Of a stretch of 16,677 bases of DNA, positions 6,578 through 14,010 are shown piece after piece (the stretch's first letter is position 1; every line of letters starts with the position of its first letter). The position numbers were made by a program, and so were the translations under genes. The notes under the pieces are model-generated. The model was not told the DNA's origin. It saw nothing but the letters and a program-made list of their open reading frames with translations, and did not search any database. Source of the stretch: Lachnospiraceae bacterium (GTDB taxonomy: Bacteria; Bacillota; Clostridia; Lachnospirales; Lachnospiraceae); contig JAJQCL010000111.1 of NCBI GenBank assembly GCA_021202715.1, positions 22,596 through 39,272 of the forward strand, written 5' to 3'.

Positions 6578-8170
6578 ATGGAAAGCTCTCTTTATCAGTG
6601 GCAGGAAGAATGCCTCAGACAATGGCTTGCACATGGAGGAAAAGGAACCGTGCAGGCCGTTACAGGCTCGGGAAAAACCCGGCTTGCCCTGTGCGCGATC
6701 GACGCACTGGAGAAGCAGTTGGGCCGGGACGTACAGGTAAAGATTGTGGTTCCCACCGCCGCGCTGATGCAGCAGTGGGCAAAAGCCCTGCGCCAGCATC
6801 TGTCGGGTTCTGAGCAGACAACAGTGGGCCACGACATGGAGGGTCACGTGATGTCCTCCAGAACTTCCCGGACCCCCATCGGGCTGCGGGGCGGCGGGCG
6901 CCGGGATCCGGCGGACCGCAAATACATGATCTATGTAATCAACTCAGCGCGGTATGAACTGGCGCGCCAGATTCTGACACAGTTAAACGCGGGGGAGGCC
7001 ATCCTGCTCATCGCGGATGAATGCCATCACTACGTCCGGGGAGAGAATCATCGAATCTTCGAATTTCTGACCCGCATAGACCGGAAAACAGCCGCCTATT
7101 ATTCTCTGGGGCTCTCCGCCACCCTGCCCTCCGCGTCAGACGCCGACTCCCTCGAAGAGGTGCTGGGACCGCGCATTTATTCCTACGATATGATCCGCGC
7201 ATCGGCCATGCGAACCGTCTGTCCCTTCGACATTTTCCACATCGCACTGACCTTTCAGGAAGAAGAGCGGACAGAGTATGAGGAATTGACAGAAACGCTG
7301 ACCTACTGCTATACCCGACTGATTCAGGCAGTTCCCTCTCTGAAAACGGCAACGCAGCGGGAACGTTTCGAGGAACTGCGTCAGTTAAGCACCGCAAAGG
7401 ATCCAGGAATTGCCCGTCTGGCTCAGACATATCTGAATGTCACGTATAAAAGGAAAAGTCTGGTGTGCCTGGCCTCGGCACGTCTCTCCTGTGCCATCGA
7501 TCTGACAGAACTGCTTGATCCGCAGGAACGGATTCTGATTTTCAGCGAACGCATCTCTCAGGCCGAAGAGCTGTACCGGAGCCTGAACCGACGATATTCA
7601 GGGCAGGTCGGTCGTTGTCACTCTCAGATGGGAACACAGGCAAACCGAAACACACTGGAGCGTTTTCGCATGGGCGAGCTGCGGATCCTTATTTCCTGTC
7701 GCTCCATGGACGAGGGCGTTGACATCCCGGACGCCTCCGTGGGCATCATCCTCTCCGGAACATCCACACAGCGGCAGCGAACCCAGCGCCTCGGACGAAT
7801 CATCCGCCGAAAGGATGGCAAAGAAAAGGCCTCTTTGTACTATCTGCACATGGAAGAAACCACCGAGGATATCTGCTTTCTGCCCGAAAGCGGCGAAAAC
7901 CATCTGTTTGAATTAGCATATGATGCACAGATCCATTCATTTTTCCATCCTGTTTACGATCGGGCCGCCCGCCAGGTACTGGCAGATCTCCGGCGCGCGG
8001 GCGCGGATCGCGGAAAGCAGCAGGAGGCACGGCGCTGCCTGGCCCTCGGCCGCGTCCGCGGGGACTGGGTTCTGGAGCTGTCCCAGCTGGAGTATCACAA
8101 AGAGCGTGCCTCCGATGCGGAAACACGCAATTACTGGATCTGCATGAAACAAATCGCGAAAAAGGGCTGA
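6578..8170 (+). CDS. Superfamily 2 DEAD/DEAH-type helicase of the cassette
   Basis: A 530-aa SF2 helicase/translocase with all core motifs: Q-like YQWQ (6-9), I TGSGKT (29-34), II DECH (147-150), III SAT (180-182), IV ILIFSE (319-324), V SMDEGVDIP (376-384), VI QRTQRLGRIIR (400-410). This motif set fits the XPB/RecQ-like/type III restriction-type helicases that translocate on DNA using ATP. A divergent insert (about 205-310) separates the two RecA-like lobes, and a C-terminal extension (450-530) is of unknown function. I chose the ATG at 6578 because AAAGGA lies 8 nt upstream, the Q-motif follows at once, and the predicted transcript starts near 6493. Earlier in-frame ATGs (6455, 6482) would add a low-complexity leader. 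Divergent from the ATPase operon and nearly back-to-back with its promoter, it resembles the BrxD-BrxHI partnership of BREX type 2, but this is not demonstrated homology to BrxHI. Confidence 0.9.
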   Translation: MESSLYQWQEECLRQWLAHGGKGTVQAVTGSGKTRLALCAIDALEKQLGRDVQVKIVVPTAALMQQWAKALRQHLSGSEQTTVGHDMEGHVMSSRTSRTPIGLRGGGRRDPADRKYMIYVINSARYELARQILTQLNAGEAILLIADECHHYVRGENHRIFEFLTRIDRKTAAYYSLGLSATLPSASDADSLEEVLGPRIYSYDMIRASAMRTVCPFDIFHIALTFQEEERTEYEELTETLTYCYTRLIQAVPSLKTATQRERFEELRQLSTAKDPGIARLAQTYLNVTYKRKSLVCLASARLSCAIDLTELLDPQERILIFSERISQAEELYRSLNRRYSGQVGRCHSQMGTQANRNTLERFRMGELRILISCRSMDEGVDIPDASVGIILSGTSTQRQRTQRLGRIIRRKDGKEKASLYYLHMEETTEDICFLPESGENHLFELAYDAQIHSFFHPVYDRAARQVLADLRRAGADRGKQQEARRCLALGRVRGDWVLELSQLEYHKERASDAETRNYWICMKQIAKKG

Positions 8171-8180
8171 TCCGCAGGGT

Positions 8181-8196
8181 CTCCGTCCGTCCGGCG
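8181..8196. repeat. 16-bp sequence shared with 13915-13930
   Basis: An exact second copy of CTCCGTCCGTCCGGCG lies in the 31-bp gap between the convergent helicase and 93-aa genes, at the right edge of the accessory block. Confidence 0.45.
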
Positions 8197-8201
8197 CCTG
8201 T

Positions 8202-8483
8202 TCACCACTGTCGTCCTGCCTGTGCCCGCTCATCCCGCAGCCAGGCCCGGATGATCTCCAGGATCTGCTCCTGATACTCTCCGGTGAAATCCTCCATCCG
8301 GCCGCAGGTCCGCACATTGGACTCGGCGCCGAAGCTGCCGTCGTCGTCCTGAAATTCCCAGATGTGATAGGAACGATCCCGATAGAGGAATTCCAGAACG
8401 CCGCACCCTTCGTCCTCCCGGTAATTATACTGCCAGTGTTTTTCATCCATAAACTGACGGATTTTACACAATCTTCCCTGCAT
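8202..8483 (-). CDS. Small hypothetical protein (93 aa)
   Basis: I do not recognise the family. The 93-aa product is acidic and aromatic-rich, with a compact alpha/beta look: an N-terminal helix (MQGRLCKIRQFMDEK), two strands (VLEFLYRDRSYHIWEF, 29-44), a central DDDGSFGAESN (46-56) and a C-terminal helix (EYQEQILEIIRAWL, 69-82). There is no signal peptide. The ATG at 8483 is preceded by GAAGGAGG at good spacing; a longer frame from 8513 lacks such a site. It lies 37 bp after gtrA on the same strand and converges with the helicase gene, 31 bp away, without a clear terminator between them. Confidence 0.7.
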   Translation of the reverse strand: MQGRLCKIRQFMDEKHWQYNYREDEGCGVLEFLYRDRSYHIWEFQDDDGSFGAESNVRTCGRMEDFTGEYQEQILEIIRAWLRDERAQAGRQW

Positions 8484-8520
8484 GCTGCCGCCTCCTTCGA
8501 TTTTCTGCTGCATTTCTCTC

Positions 8521-8982
8521 TTATTTCTTCCGGAATACCCACAGCTTGCTGATAATATAGTTTGCCGCCACCACCAGCACCTGACCTGCTACCTTGACCA
8601 GCATGGCGTTCCACCCCAGAAGCTCTACAAAAAGCAGCAGGATCGCTTCCTCCAGCAACAGGGTGGCCACCCGCCCTCCGTAGAAGCTGAAGATCTGGCG
8701 GCACCTCTCTCCCCAGCCCTGCGGCCTCGCCTCGAAGACCCAGGTGCTGTTGGTCACGTAAGCAAAAAGCACCGCCAAAATCCAGGAAATGACATTGGCG
8801 AGCAGCGGCTCCACCCCCAGCCAGATCAGATAGCCGTAGCTGCCGATGCTGATGAAGGTGGTCAGTCCGCCAAAAAGCAGATAGAGAAGCACCTCCCGGT
8901 GCTTTTGATAGAAGGGTTCAAATACGCGAAGTCCCGGCCTTTCCATGATACGATCAAAGAGATCTTTTTTTCTTTCTTTCAT
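8521..8982 (-). CDS. GtrA family membrane protein
   Basis: A 153-aa protein with four hydrophobic segments in the arrangement of the GtrA/DPMS family. Near the first helix is YLLFGGLTTFISIGSYGYLI, then ANVISWILAVLFAYVTNSTWVF (the 'N..w....i.aFi.nr.wvF' family signature), and the C-terminal ANYIISKLWVF repeats the motif. GtrA-type proteins are thought to flip polyprenyl-linked sugars across the cytoplasmic membrane for cell-envelope glycosylation. No glycosyltransferase gene lies beside it here, so the substrate is unknown. I place the start at the ATG 8982 because the family's N-terminus begins shortly after. The nearest ribosome binding site (AAGGAGGAGGGG, 9033-9022) is too far away in linear sequence but is brought close by the hairpin at 8994-9021. 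Confidence 0.85.
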   Translation of the reverse strand: MKERKKDLFDRIMERPGLRVFEPFYQKHREVLLYLLFGGLTTFISIGSYGYLIWLGVEPLLANVISWILAVLFAYVTNSTWVFEARPQGWGERCRQIFSFYGGRVATLLLEEAILLLFVELLGWNAMLVKVAGQVLVVAANYIISKLWVFRKK

Positions 8983-8993
8983 AAAAACCAAAG

Positions 8994-9021
8994 AAGGAAT
9001 CCATATTTCTACAGATTCCTT
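8994..9021 (-). promoter_or_regulatory. Hairpin between the ribosome binding site and start codon of gtrA
   Basis: AAGGAATC and GATTCCTT pair perfectly (8 bp) around a 12-nt loop. On the minus-strand mRNA the strong AAGGAGGAGGGG (9033-9022) immediately precedes the stem and 11 nt separate the stem from the ATG at 8982. Folding would shorten an unusable gap of about 40 nt to a workable one. Alternatively, the run of U after the stem could make it a weak terminator or attenuator. Confidence 0.45.
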
Positions 9022-9041
9022 CCCCTCCTCCTTATCGGTGA

Positions 9042-9058
9042 CAGGGGAAACTCCCCTG
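9042..9058. terminator. Short GC-rich hairpin between the foldase gene and gtrA
   Basis: CAGGGGA and TCCCCTG form a perfect 7-bp stem around 3 nt, starting 16 bp after the foldase stop codon. On the coding (minus) strand no U-tract follows, so it may only mark an mRNA 3' end or allow partial read-through into gtrA. Confidence 0.35.
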
Positions 9059-9073
9059 GGATAGTATTCGTTT

Positions 9074-10423
9074 TTATTCTGCCGCGGTCGTCTGTTCCGA
9101 AGACGCTTCCGATGTATCCTCGGCAGAAGTTTGCTCGGCACTGAGTTCTGACTCATCCAACGAAGTTTCCTCCGCGGCGTTTTCACCTTCCGACGTCTCC
9201 TCAGCCGTCTCGTCCGTCGTCTCTTCCTCGGTGGTCTCCTCCTCGTAGATCTTATCCGTGATCTCGATCTGCGACCAGATCTTTTCCTTTACTTTGAAGG
9301 TGGGAGCGTCCTCCGCCCACTCAGCGTACACTTCGTTAAAGGCCTCGTCCTCTGCCTCTTCCGTCAGCTCTTCCCGCTTCTCTTCGGTGGCATCTTCATC
9401 CAGATCGTTGGTCTTCTTAATAATGTACCAGCCGGTGCCTTCCTCCTGAACCATCTGCACTTCACCCGCTTCCATCTCAGCAGATGTGGTGTAGGTGATC
9501 TCCGTGGACTCCTCGCCGGTCACCAGATAGCTGGCTGTGCTGGATGTCACGCCAAGCGACTCCTCGATCTCAGAGAAATCTGTTCCTGCTTCCGCCAGCT
9601 CATAGACCTGCTGCGCCAGTTCTTCACCGGCCACCGCAGAAGCAGAATCATCCTCTGCCGTCTCCTCCTCGGTCGTTTCCTCCGCAGTCTCCTCCTCAGC
9701 CTCTGTCGCCGTTTGCTCTGCATAGGTCTGCTCTGCATAGGTCTCCGACCCATCCGACCCATCCCCTGCAGTCGTCTCCTCCTCAGCCTCTGCCGACGTT
9801 TCTTCTGCAGTCGTTTCTTCGGCCGTCGTTTCTTCCTCTTCCTCTTCTTCCTCTACGAGAATGTACTCGATCGAGTACTCCTGACACTCCTCATCGCTGA
9901 TGGAGATCTCCGCCGCGTCCTTCACGGCCTGGGCGACCAGGTTGGCCTTCGCGTTCATCTCCATCCACTCCACCATCTGTTCCTCGGTGGCATCGGTCTG
10001 ATTCGCAAACAGCGGGTAGGACTCCAGAAATTCTGACACATGGTCACTGACCGTTGTCTTCTGATCGTCAGTCAGCTCGATATCATAATCCTCCGCATGA
10101 TCCAGAAGAATCCGGGTCTGAAGGATCTGCGCCATCACATTCTCCTTGAAGTAGTCCCCCATGGTCGTATTTTCATCGTATTCGGCCGTCCACATATTGT
10201 CATAGCCAAAATAGGTATACAGATCCCAGTAGTATGCTTCATTCATCCACTGCTGGTAGCGCAGCCAGAAATTGGCCTCATCCAGATAAATCTTCTCGTC
10301 ACCGTATGTAGCAACCACCGTCGTGGAATAATCCCCGATCGTGCTGCTTCCGCAGCCGACCGTCGAACCAACGGTCAGTATGACCGCCAGCAGCATCGCA
10401 ATTTTGCGCGTTATGGTCTTCAT
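9074..10423 (-). CDS. Parvulin-type foldase lipoprotein (PrsA/SurA-like) with acidic inserts
   Basis: A 449-aa exported lipoprotein. Residues 1-24 form a signal peptide (KR charges, hydrophobic core, lipobox-like TVGC with C24). Residues 33-185 resemble the SurA/PrsA N-terminal chaperone region (VVATYGDEKIYLDEANFWL; VMAQILQTRILLDHAEDYDIELTDDQ). Parvulin-like parts follow: IEYILV (185-190), then ELAQQVYELAEAGTDFSEIEESLG (268-291) and the closing strand GTGWYIIKKTND (329-340). A run of about 75 residues of E/T/A splits the first strand from the rest of the domain (191-265), and another acidic tail fills 393-449. PrsA-type proteins help exported proteins fold at the outer face of the membrane. 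The start follows GGGAGGAACG. It has its own promoter inside the end of mfd. Which residues retain peptidyl-prolyl isomerase activity is unclear. Confidence 0.82.
   Translation of the reverse strand: MKTITRKIAMLLAVILTVGSTVGCGSSTIGDYSTTVVATYGDEKIYLDEANFWLRYQQWMNEAYYWDLYTYFGYDNMWTAEYDENTTMGDYFKENVMAQILQTRILLDHAEDYDIELTDDQKTTVSDHVSEFLESYPLFANQTDATEEQMVEWMEMNAKANLVAQAVKDAAEISISDEECQEYSIEYILVEEEEEEEETTAEETTAEETSAEAEEETTAGDGSDGSETYAEQTYAEQTATEAEEETAEETTEEETAEDDSASAVAGEELAQQVYELAEAGTDFSEIEESLGVTSSTASYLVTGEESTEITYTTSAEMEAGEVQMVQEEGTGWYIIKKTNDLDEDATEEKREELTEEAEDEAFNEVYAEWAEDAPTFKVKEKIWSQIEITDKIYEEETTEEETTDETAEETSEGENAAEETSLDESELSAEQTSAEDTSEASSEQTTAAE
9714..9743 (-). repeat. 15-nt tandem duplication in the acidic insert
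   Basis: TGCTCTGCATAGGTC occurs twice in perfect tandem (9714-9728 and 9729-9743, plus-strand reading), encoding the duplicated YAEQT units of the foldase insert. It points to recent slippage in the low-complexity segment. Confidence 0.85.
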
Positions 10424-10534
10424 AAATTTCGTTCCTCCCGATTCGGTCGTACCCTTTCTCCGGGCGTACGTCCGCGCGGCATCTTTCCGGAAATGTGCCG
10501 AAGCGCACTTTTCCCCCGACCCCGCAACATATCT

Positions 10535-10563
10535 ATTATATTACACTTCTACTCATCTAGCAA
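10535..10563 (-). promoter_or_regulatory. Promoter of the foldase lipoprotein gene
   Basis: On the minus strand TTGCTA (10563-10558) and a consensus TATAAT (10540-10535) are 17 bp apart. The -35 lies within the last codons of mfd. The leader to the ATG at 10423 is about 105 nt. The foldase gene can therefore be read independently of mfd. Confidence 0.72.
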
Positions 10564-13500
10564 CAATTTTAAATCATTTAACAGATTTTTCACGCATTCC
10601 AGCGTCCGCTCCGTATCCACATTCTGCTTCCTCTGATCCGTATATACGAATCCCGCTGTCGCTCCGGTAACAAGTTTCAGATCCCCCCGGTAGCGTCCGA
10701 TCAGTGCAGGGATCCGTGCGGGATCGACCGGCGCCTCGGCATACAGGGTCAGCCTGAGCCTCTCACGGCTCCCTGTCACTTCCGTCACATACACCTCCCG
10801 GGCCAATGCCCGCAGCCGGGCCACCTTTAACAGATTCTGAACGGCGCGCGGCGGCTCGCCAAAGCGATCAATGAGCTCATCCTGCATATCGTCGTACTCG
10901 GCGTCAGTCTCCACAGAAGCGATTCGCCGGTAAATGTCCATTTTCTGCGATTCGTTGTGAATGTAGGAGGACGGAATGTAAGCGTCCAGCTCCAGATCAA
11001 TGCTGGTATCAAAATCCAGAGCTTTTCGCTCTCCCTTCGCCTCCTGCACGGCTTCTCCCAGCAGCTTGCAGTACAGGTCGTATCCCACATCCTCCATGTG
11101 GCCGTGCTGCTCCGCACCCAGAAGATTCCCGGCACCCCGCAGTTCCAGATCACGCATGGCAATCCGAATGCCGGAGCCAAGCTCCGTATACTCCCGGATA
11201 GCCTGCAGACGCTTCTCAGCGACCTCCTTCAACATCCGGTCGCGCCGATACATGAGAAAGGCATACGCCGAACGGCTGGATCGCCCCACCCGTCCGCGCA
11301 GCTGATAGAGCTGAGCCAGCCCATACCGATCCGCGTCATGGATGATAATGGTATTGGTGTTGGAGATATCCAGTCCGGTCTCGATGATGGTCGTGGAGAC
11401 CAGCACGTCAATGTCTCCCTTGAGAAAATCCAGCATGATCTGCTCCAGCTCCTGCTCCTTCATCTGCCCGTGCGCGAAAGCCACCGTGGCGTCCGGGACC
11501 AGACTGGCGATGTGGCCGGTGATCTCGCGGATGGTCCCCACCCGATTGTACACATAATAGACCTGTCCATTTCGGTCCAGCTCCCGCTGGATCGCCTCCC
11601 GGACCAGCTCATCGTTGTATTCCATGACATACGTCTGAATGGGCTGTCGATCCATGGGCGGCTCCTCCAGAAGACTCATATCCCGGATTCCGATGAGACT
11701 CATATGAAGCGTTCGGGGAATGGGGGTGGCCGTCAGACTGAGAACATCCACATTTTCCCTGTATTTCTTGATCTTCTCCTTGGCAGCCACGCCAAAGCGC
11801 TGCTCCTCATCAATGATCAGAAGCCCCAGATCCTTAAACTTCACATCCTTCGAGAGCAGGCGGTGTGTGCCGATGACGATGTCCGTCAGGCCCCGGTTCA
11901 GCCGTTCCACGGTCTTTTTCTGCTCTGTCACTGTCCGGAAACGGCAGAGCAGCTCCACGTTCACCGGGTAGTCTTTCATTCTCTGAACAAAGGTATTGTA
12001 GTGCTGCTGGGCCAGGATCGTCGTCGGCGCCAGATAAGCGACCTGCTTCCCCTCCTGCACCGCCTTAAAGGCGGCCCGCAGGGCGACCTCCGTCTTGCCG
12101 TAGCCCACATCGCCGCAGAGGAGACGGTCCATGATCTTGCCGCTCTCCATGTCCGCCTTGACTTCCTCGATGGCCTTCAGCTGGTCTTCCGTTTCCTCGA
12201 ACGGAAACTGCTCCTCGAATTCCTTCTGCCACACGGTATCGGGTCCGTACACGACGCCTTTAGCCTTTTGCCTTTTTGCATAGAGATCAACCAAATCCGC
12301 CGCAATGTCCTTTACCTCCCGCCGCACGCGGCTGCGGGTCTTCTTCCACTCCGGGCCGCCCAGACGATTCAGCTTCGGTGCCTGGTCCGTATTGGCAGAG
12401 GCATATTTCTGCACCTGATCCATCTGCGTCACAGGAATATACAGATTACCGCCGTCGGCATAGGTGATCTTCAGGTAATCCCGGGAAGTGCCGCTCACCT
12501 CCACCTGCTCAATTCCCTGATAGATACCCAGACCATGGTTTTCATGAACCACATAGTCCCCGGGCGAGAGTTCCGCGTAATTCTGGAGTTTCTTTCCCTC
12601 ATAGGAGGATTTCTTTTTCTTCCGCTTCCTTTCCCGGCCGAAGAGATCCCCCTCGGAAATCACGGTAAATTTGATCTGCGGATAGGAAAAGCTCTTGTGA
12701 ACATTCCCGTAGGTCACCAGAATCTGCCCCGGCTGCACTTCCTTCTCCTCTTCCTCGGAGTAAAAAGCCGCCAGCTCATAGTCCTGCAGATTTCCCGCCA
12801 GGCGCTCGGCCCGGGTGCGGGAGCCACACAGCAGAATGACCCGAAAGCCGTCCCGTTTCCAGCTCTTCAGATCCTTAATCAGCCCCTCGAAATTCCCTTC
12901 GTAGCTGTAGATCGTCCTCCCCTCGACGGCAAAACGCGCCCTCTCCCGGATCACACACCGCTTCTGCTCCAGGCCGGTCAGCATCACCGTGCGAGGCCGC
13001 TCCAGAGCGGCAAAGACCTCCTCCGGAGAAAGAAGCTCCGGCATCGGTTCCTCGCTGGTATAGCCGCGCTCCAGCCGCATCACCATGCTTTCCTGGAACT
13101 CCTTCGCCACGCCCTGAGCCTTCTCCTCCATACGGGCCGGTTCGTCCAGGAGAAGCACGGCCTCCGGCGGAAAATACTCCAGCAGAGAGACCGCCGCGCC
13201 CCCTGTCTCCGGCATCTCCGTCGCCGCATAGATGCAGATCTCCTCCAGATTCTCCAGCGAGCGCTGCGTCTCCGGAGCAAAACGGCGAATGGAGTCGATC
13301 TCATCCCCCCACAACTCCACACGCACCGGATTCTCCTCCGTCAGCGGAAAAATGTCCAGGATGCCGCCCCGGATGGCGAACTGTCCCGTGGCCTCCGCCT
13401 GCGGCAGCCGTTCGTAGCCCAGAGCCGTGAGCTTCGCCCGCATTTCTTCCATATCTAACGGATCTCCCGGATGCAGCATGATGCGGCGCCGCCGCACCTC

Positions 13501-13887
13501 CTGCGGAGAGGCAATGCGGTCCATACAGGCATCCACGGTCGTCACTACCGTACCGCGGCCCTCCTCCAGAATTTCCTTCAGGATCGCCATCCGCTCCCGG
13601 CTCAGGAGATTCCCCTGGAGGTCTGCCTGATAGAACAGCACATCCTTCGCCGGATAAAGCCAGACCGGGGCATGGAAACAGCGGGCGTCCTCACAGATTT
13701 CCCGGGCGCGGCTCTCATTATACGTAATAAACAGGCGCAGCGGCGTCTCCCGCGAAAGCTCGCAGGCCAGATGAACCTTCTGAGAATCCACGCAGCCGCT
13801 GACGGCCAGAGGCCCCCGCCCCGCCATCAGCGCCTTCTTCATCTCCTCAAATTGTATCAGCTCCTCGAGTGGACTGTGAAATGTCAT
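10549..13887 (-). CDS. mfd: Transcription-repair coupling factor Mfd
   Basis: At 1112 aa this is a complete Mfd. The N-terminal UvrB-like region (about 1-350, e.g. ATGQFAIRGGILDIFP 166-181) would recruit UvrA. Around 440-500 lies the RNA-polymerase-interacting domain (GDYVVHENHGLGIYQG 443-458). The RecG-like translocase follows with GDVGYGKT (592-599), DEEQ (693-696) and TATPIPRTL (719-727), then the second lobe with TTIIETGLDI and QLRGRVGR. The C-terminal TRCF domain carries ELDAYIPSSYI. Mfd pushes stalled RNA polymerase off DNA lesions and brings in UvrABC. The start ATG at 13887 follows GGAAGAG. It is downstream of pth on the same strand, the usual order in Firmicutes. Confidence 0.98.
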   Translation of the reverse strand: MTFHSPLEELIQFEEMKKALMAGRGPLAVSGCVDSQKVHLACELSRETPLRLFITYNESRAREICEDARCFHAPVWLYPAKDVLFYQADLQGNLLSRERMAILKEILEEGRGTVVTTVDACMDRIASPQEVRRRRIMLHPGDPLDMEEMRAKLTALGYERLPQAEATGQFAIRGGILDIFPLTEENPVRVELWGDEIDSIRRFAPETQRSLENLEEICIYAATEMPETGGAAVSLLEYFPPEAVLLLDEPARMEEKAQGVAKEFQESMVMRLERGYTSEEPMPELLSPEEVFAALERPRTVMLTGLEQKRCVIRERARFAVEGRTIYSYEGNFEGLIKDLKSWKRDGFRVILLCGSRTRAERLAGNLQDYELAAFYSEEEEKEVQPGQILVTYGNVHKSFSYPQIKFTVISEGDLFGRERKRKKKKSSYEGKKLQNYAELSPGDYVVHENHGLGIYQGIEQVEVSGTSRDYLKITYADGGNLYIPVTQMDQVQKYASANTDQAPKLNRLGGPEWKKTRSRVRREVKDIAADLVDLYAKRQKAKGVVYGPDTVWQKEFEEQFPFEETEDQLKAIEEVKADMESGKIMDRLLCGDVGYGKTEVALRAAFKAVQEGKQVAYLAPTTILAQQHYNTFVQRMKDYPVNVELLCRFRTVTEQKKTVERLNRGLTDIVIGTHRLLSKDVKFKDLGLLIIDEEQRFGVAAKEKIKKYRENVDVLSLTATPIPRTLHMSLIGIRDMSLLEEPPMDRQPIQTYVMEYNDELVREAIQRELDRNGQVYYVYNRVGTIREITGHIASLVPDATVAFAHGQMKEQELEQIMLDFLKGDIDVLVSTTIIETGLDISNTNTIIIHDADRYGLAQLYQLRGRVGRSSRSAYAFLMYRRDRMLKEVAEKRLQAIREYTELGSGIRIAMRDLELRGAGNLLGAEQHGHMEDVGYDLYCKLLGEAVQEAKGERKALDFDTSIDLELDAYIPSSYIHNESQKMDIYRRIASVETDAEYDDMQDELIDRFGEPPRAVQNLLKVARLRALAREVYVTEVTGSRERLRLTLYAEAPVDPARIPALIGRYRGDLKLVTGATAGFVYTDQRKQNVDTERTLECVKNLLNDLKLLLDE

Positions 13888-13914
13888 GCTCTTCCGCCAT
13901 CCTTTTCGGAATCG

Positions 13915-13930
13915 CTCCGTCCGTCCGGCG
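13915..13930. repeat. 16-bp sequence shared with 8181-8196
   Basis: CTCCGTCCGTCCGGCG is found here, in the leader of mfd, and again, in the same orientation, 11 bp after the helicase stop. The copies are exact over 16 bp and flanks differ. Both are intergenic, which suggests a dispersed intergenic motif rather than chance, but two copies are weak evidence. Confidence 0.45.
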
Positions 13931-13952
13931 TTCCCTCCCCCTGCGATTTTCT

Positions 13953-14008
13953 TATATACGACTCTGCTAAGCTCGACGTTCGCCTCTGGCTCGTCTCGCT
14001 AAGCGCCG
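13953..14008 (-). repeat. Intergenic repeat unit 2 (diverged copy)
   Basis: On the minus strand this roughly 55-bp stretch (CTTAGCGAGACGAGCC at its start, GTCGTATATAAG at its end) aligns with the adjoining unit that covers the pth 3' end: both run from a 'CTyAGCGA' start through an 'AGGCGAA' centre to a 'GTATAnA' end. It looks like a diverged tandem copy. It fills most of the pth-mfd gap. Confidence 0.5.
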
Positions 14009-14010
14009 CA

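Noticed and set aside
3220..8170. Complete BREX system
   Set aside because: No PglZ, PglX methyltransferase, BrxA/BrxB or large BrxC is encoded anywhere in the window; only BrxC/BrxD-like ATPases and a helicase are present.
7937..8704. 255-codon minus-strand frame spanning the helicase end, the 93-aa gene and gtrA
   Set aside because: It crosses three better-supported genes in a different frame and shows no recognisable domain.
8983..9186. N-terminal extension of GtrA to 9186
   Set aside because: It would overlap the end of the foldase gene and add a non-family, basic segment before the first membrane helix.
9640..9860. CRISPR-like or satellite array in the repetitive region
   Set aside because: The repetition is low-complexity coding sequence for E/T/A residues in the foldase gene, without spacers or regular repeat units.
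10957..13458. 833-codon open frame on the plus strand
   Set aside because: It is the antisense of mfd. The composition (R, H, L, P-rich) is typical of a reverse-frame shadow and there is no domain or ribosome binding site.
8181..13930. The 16-bp repeat pair as attachment sites of an integrated element
   Set aside because: The stretch between them holds gtrA, the foldase gene and mfd, which are core genes, and there is no integrase.
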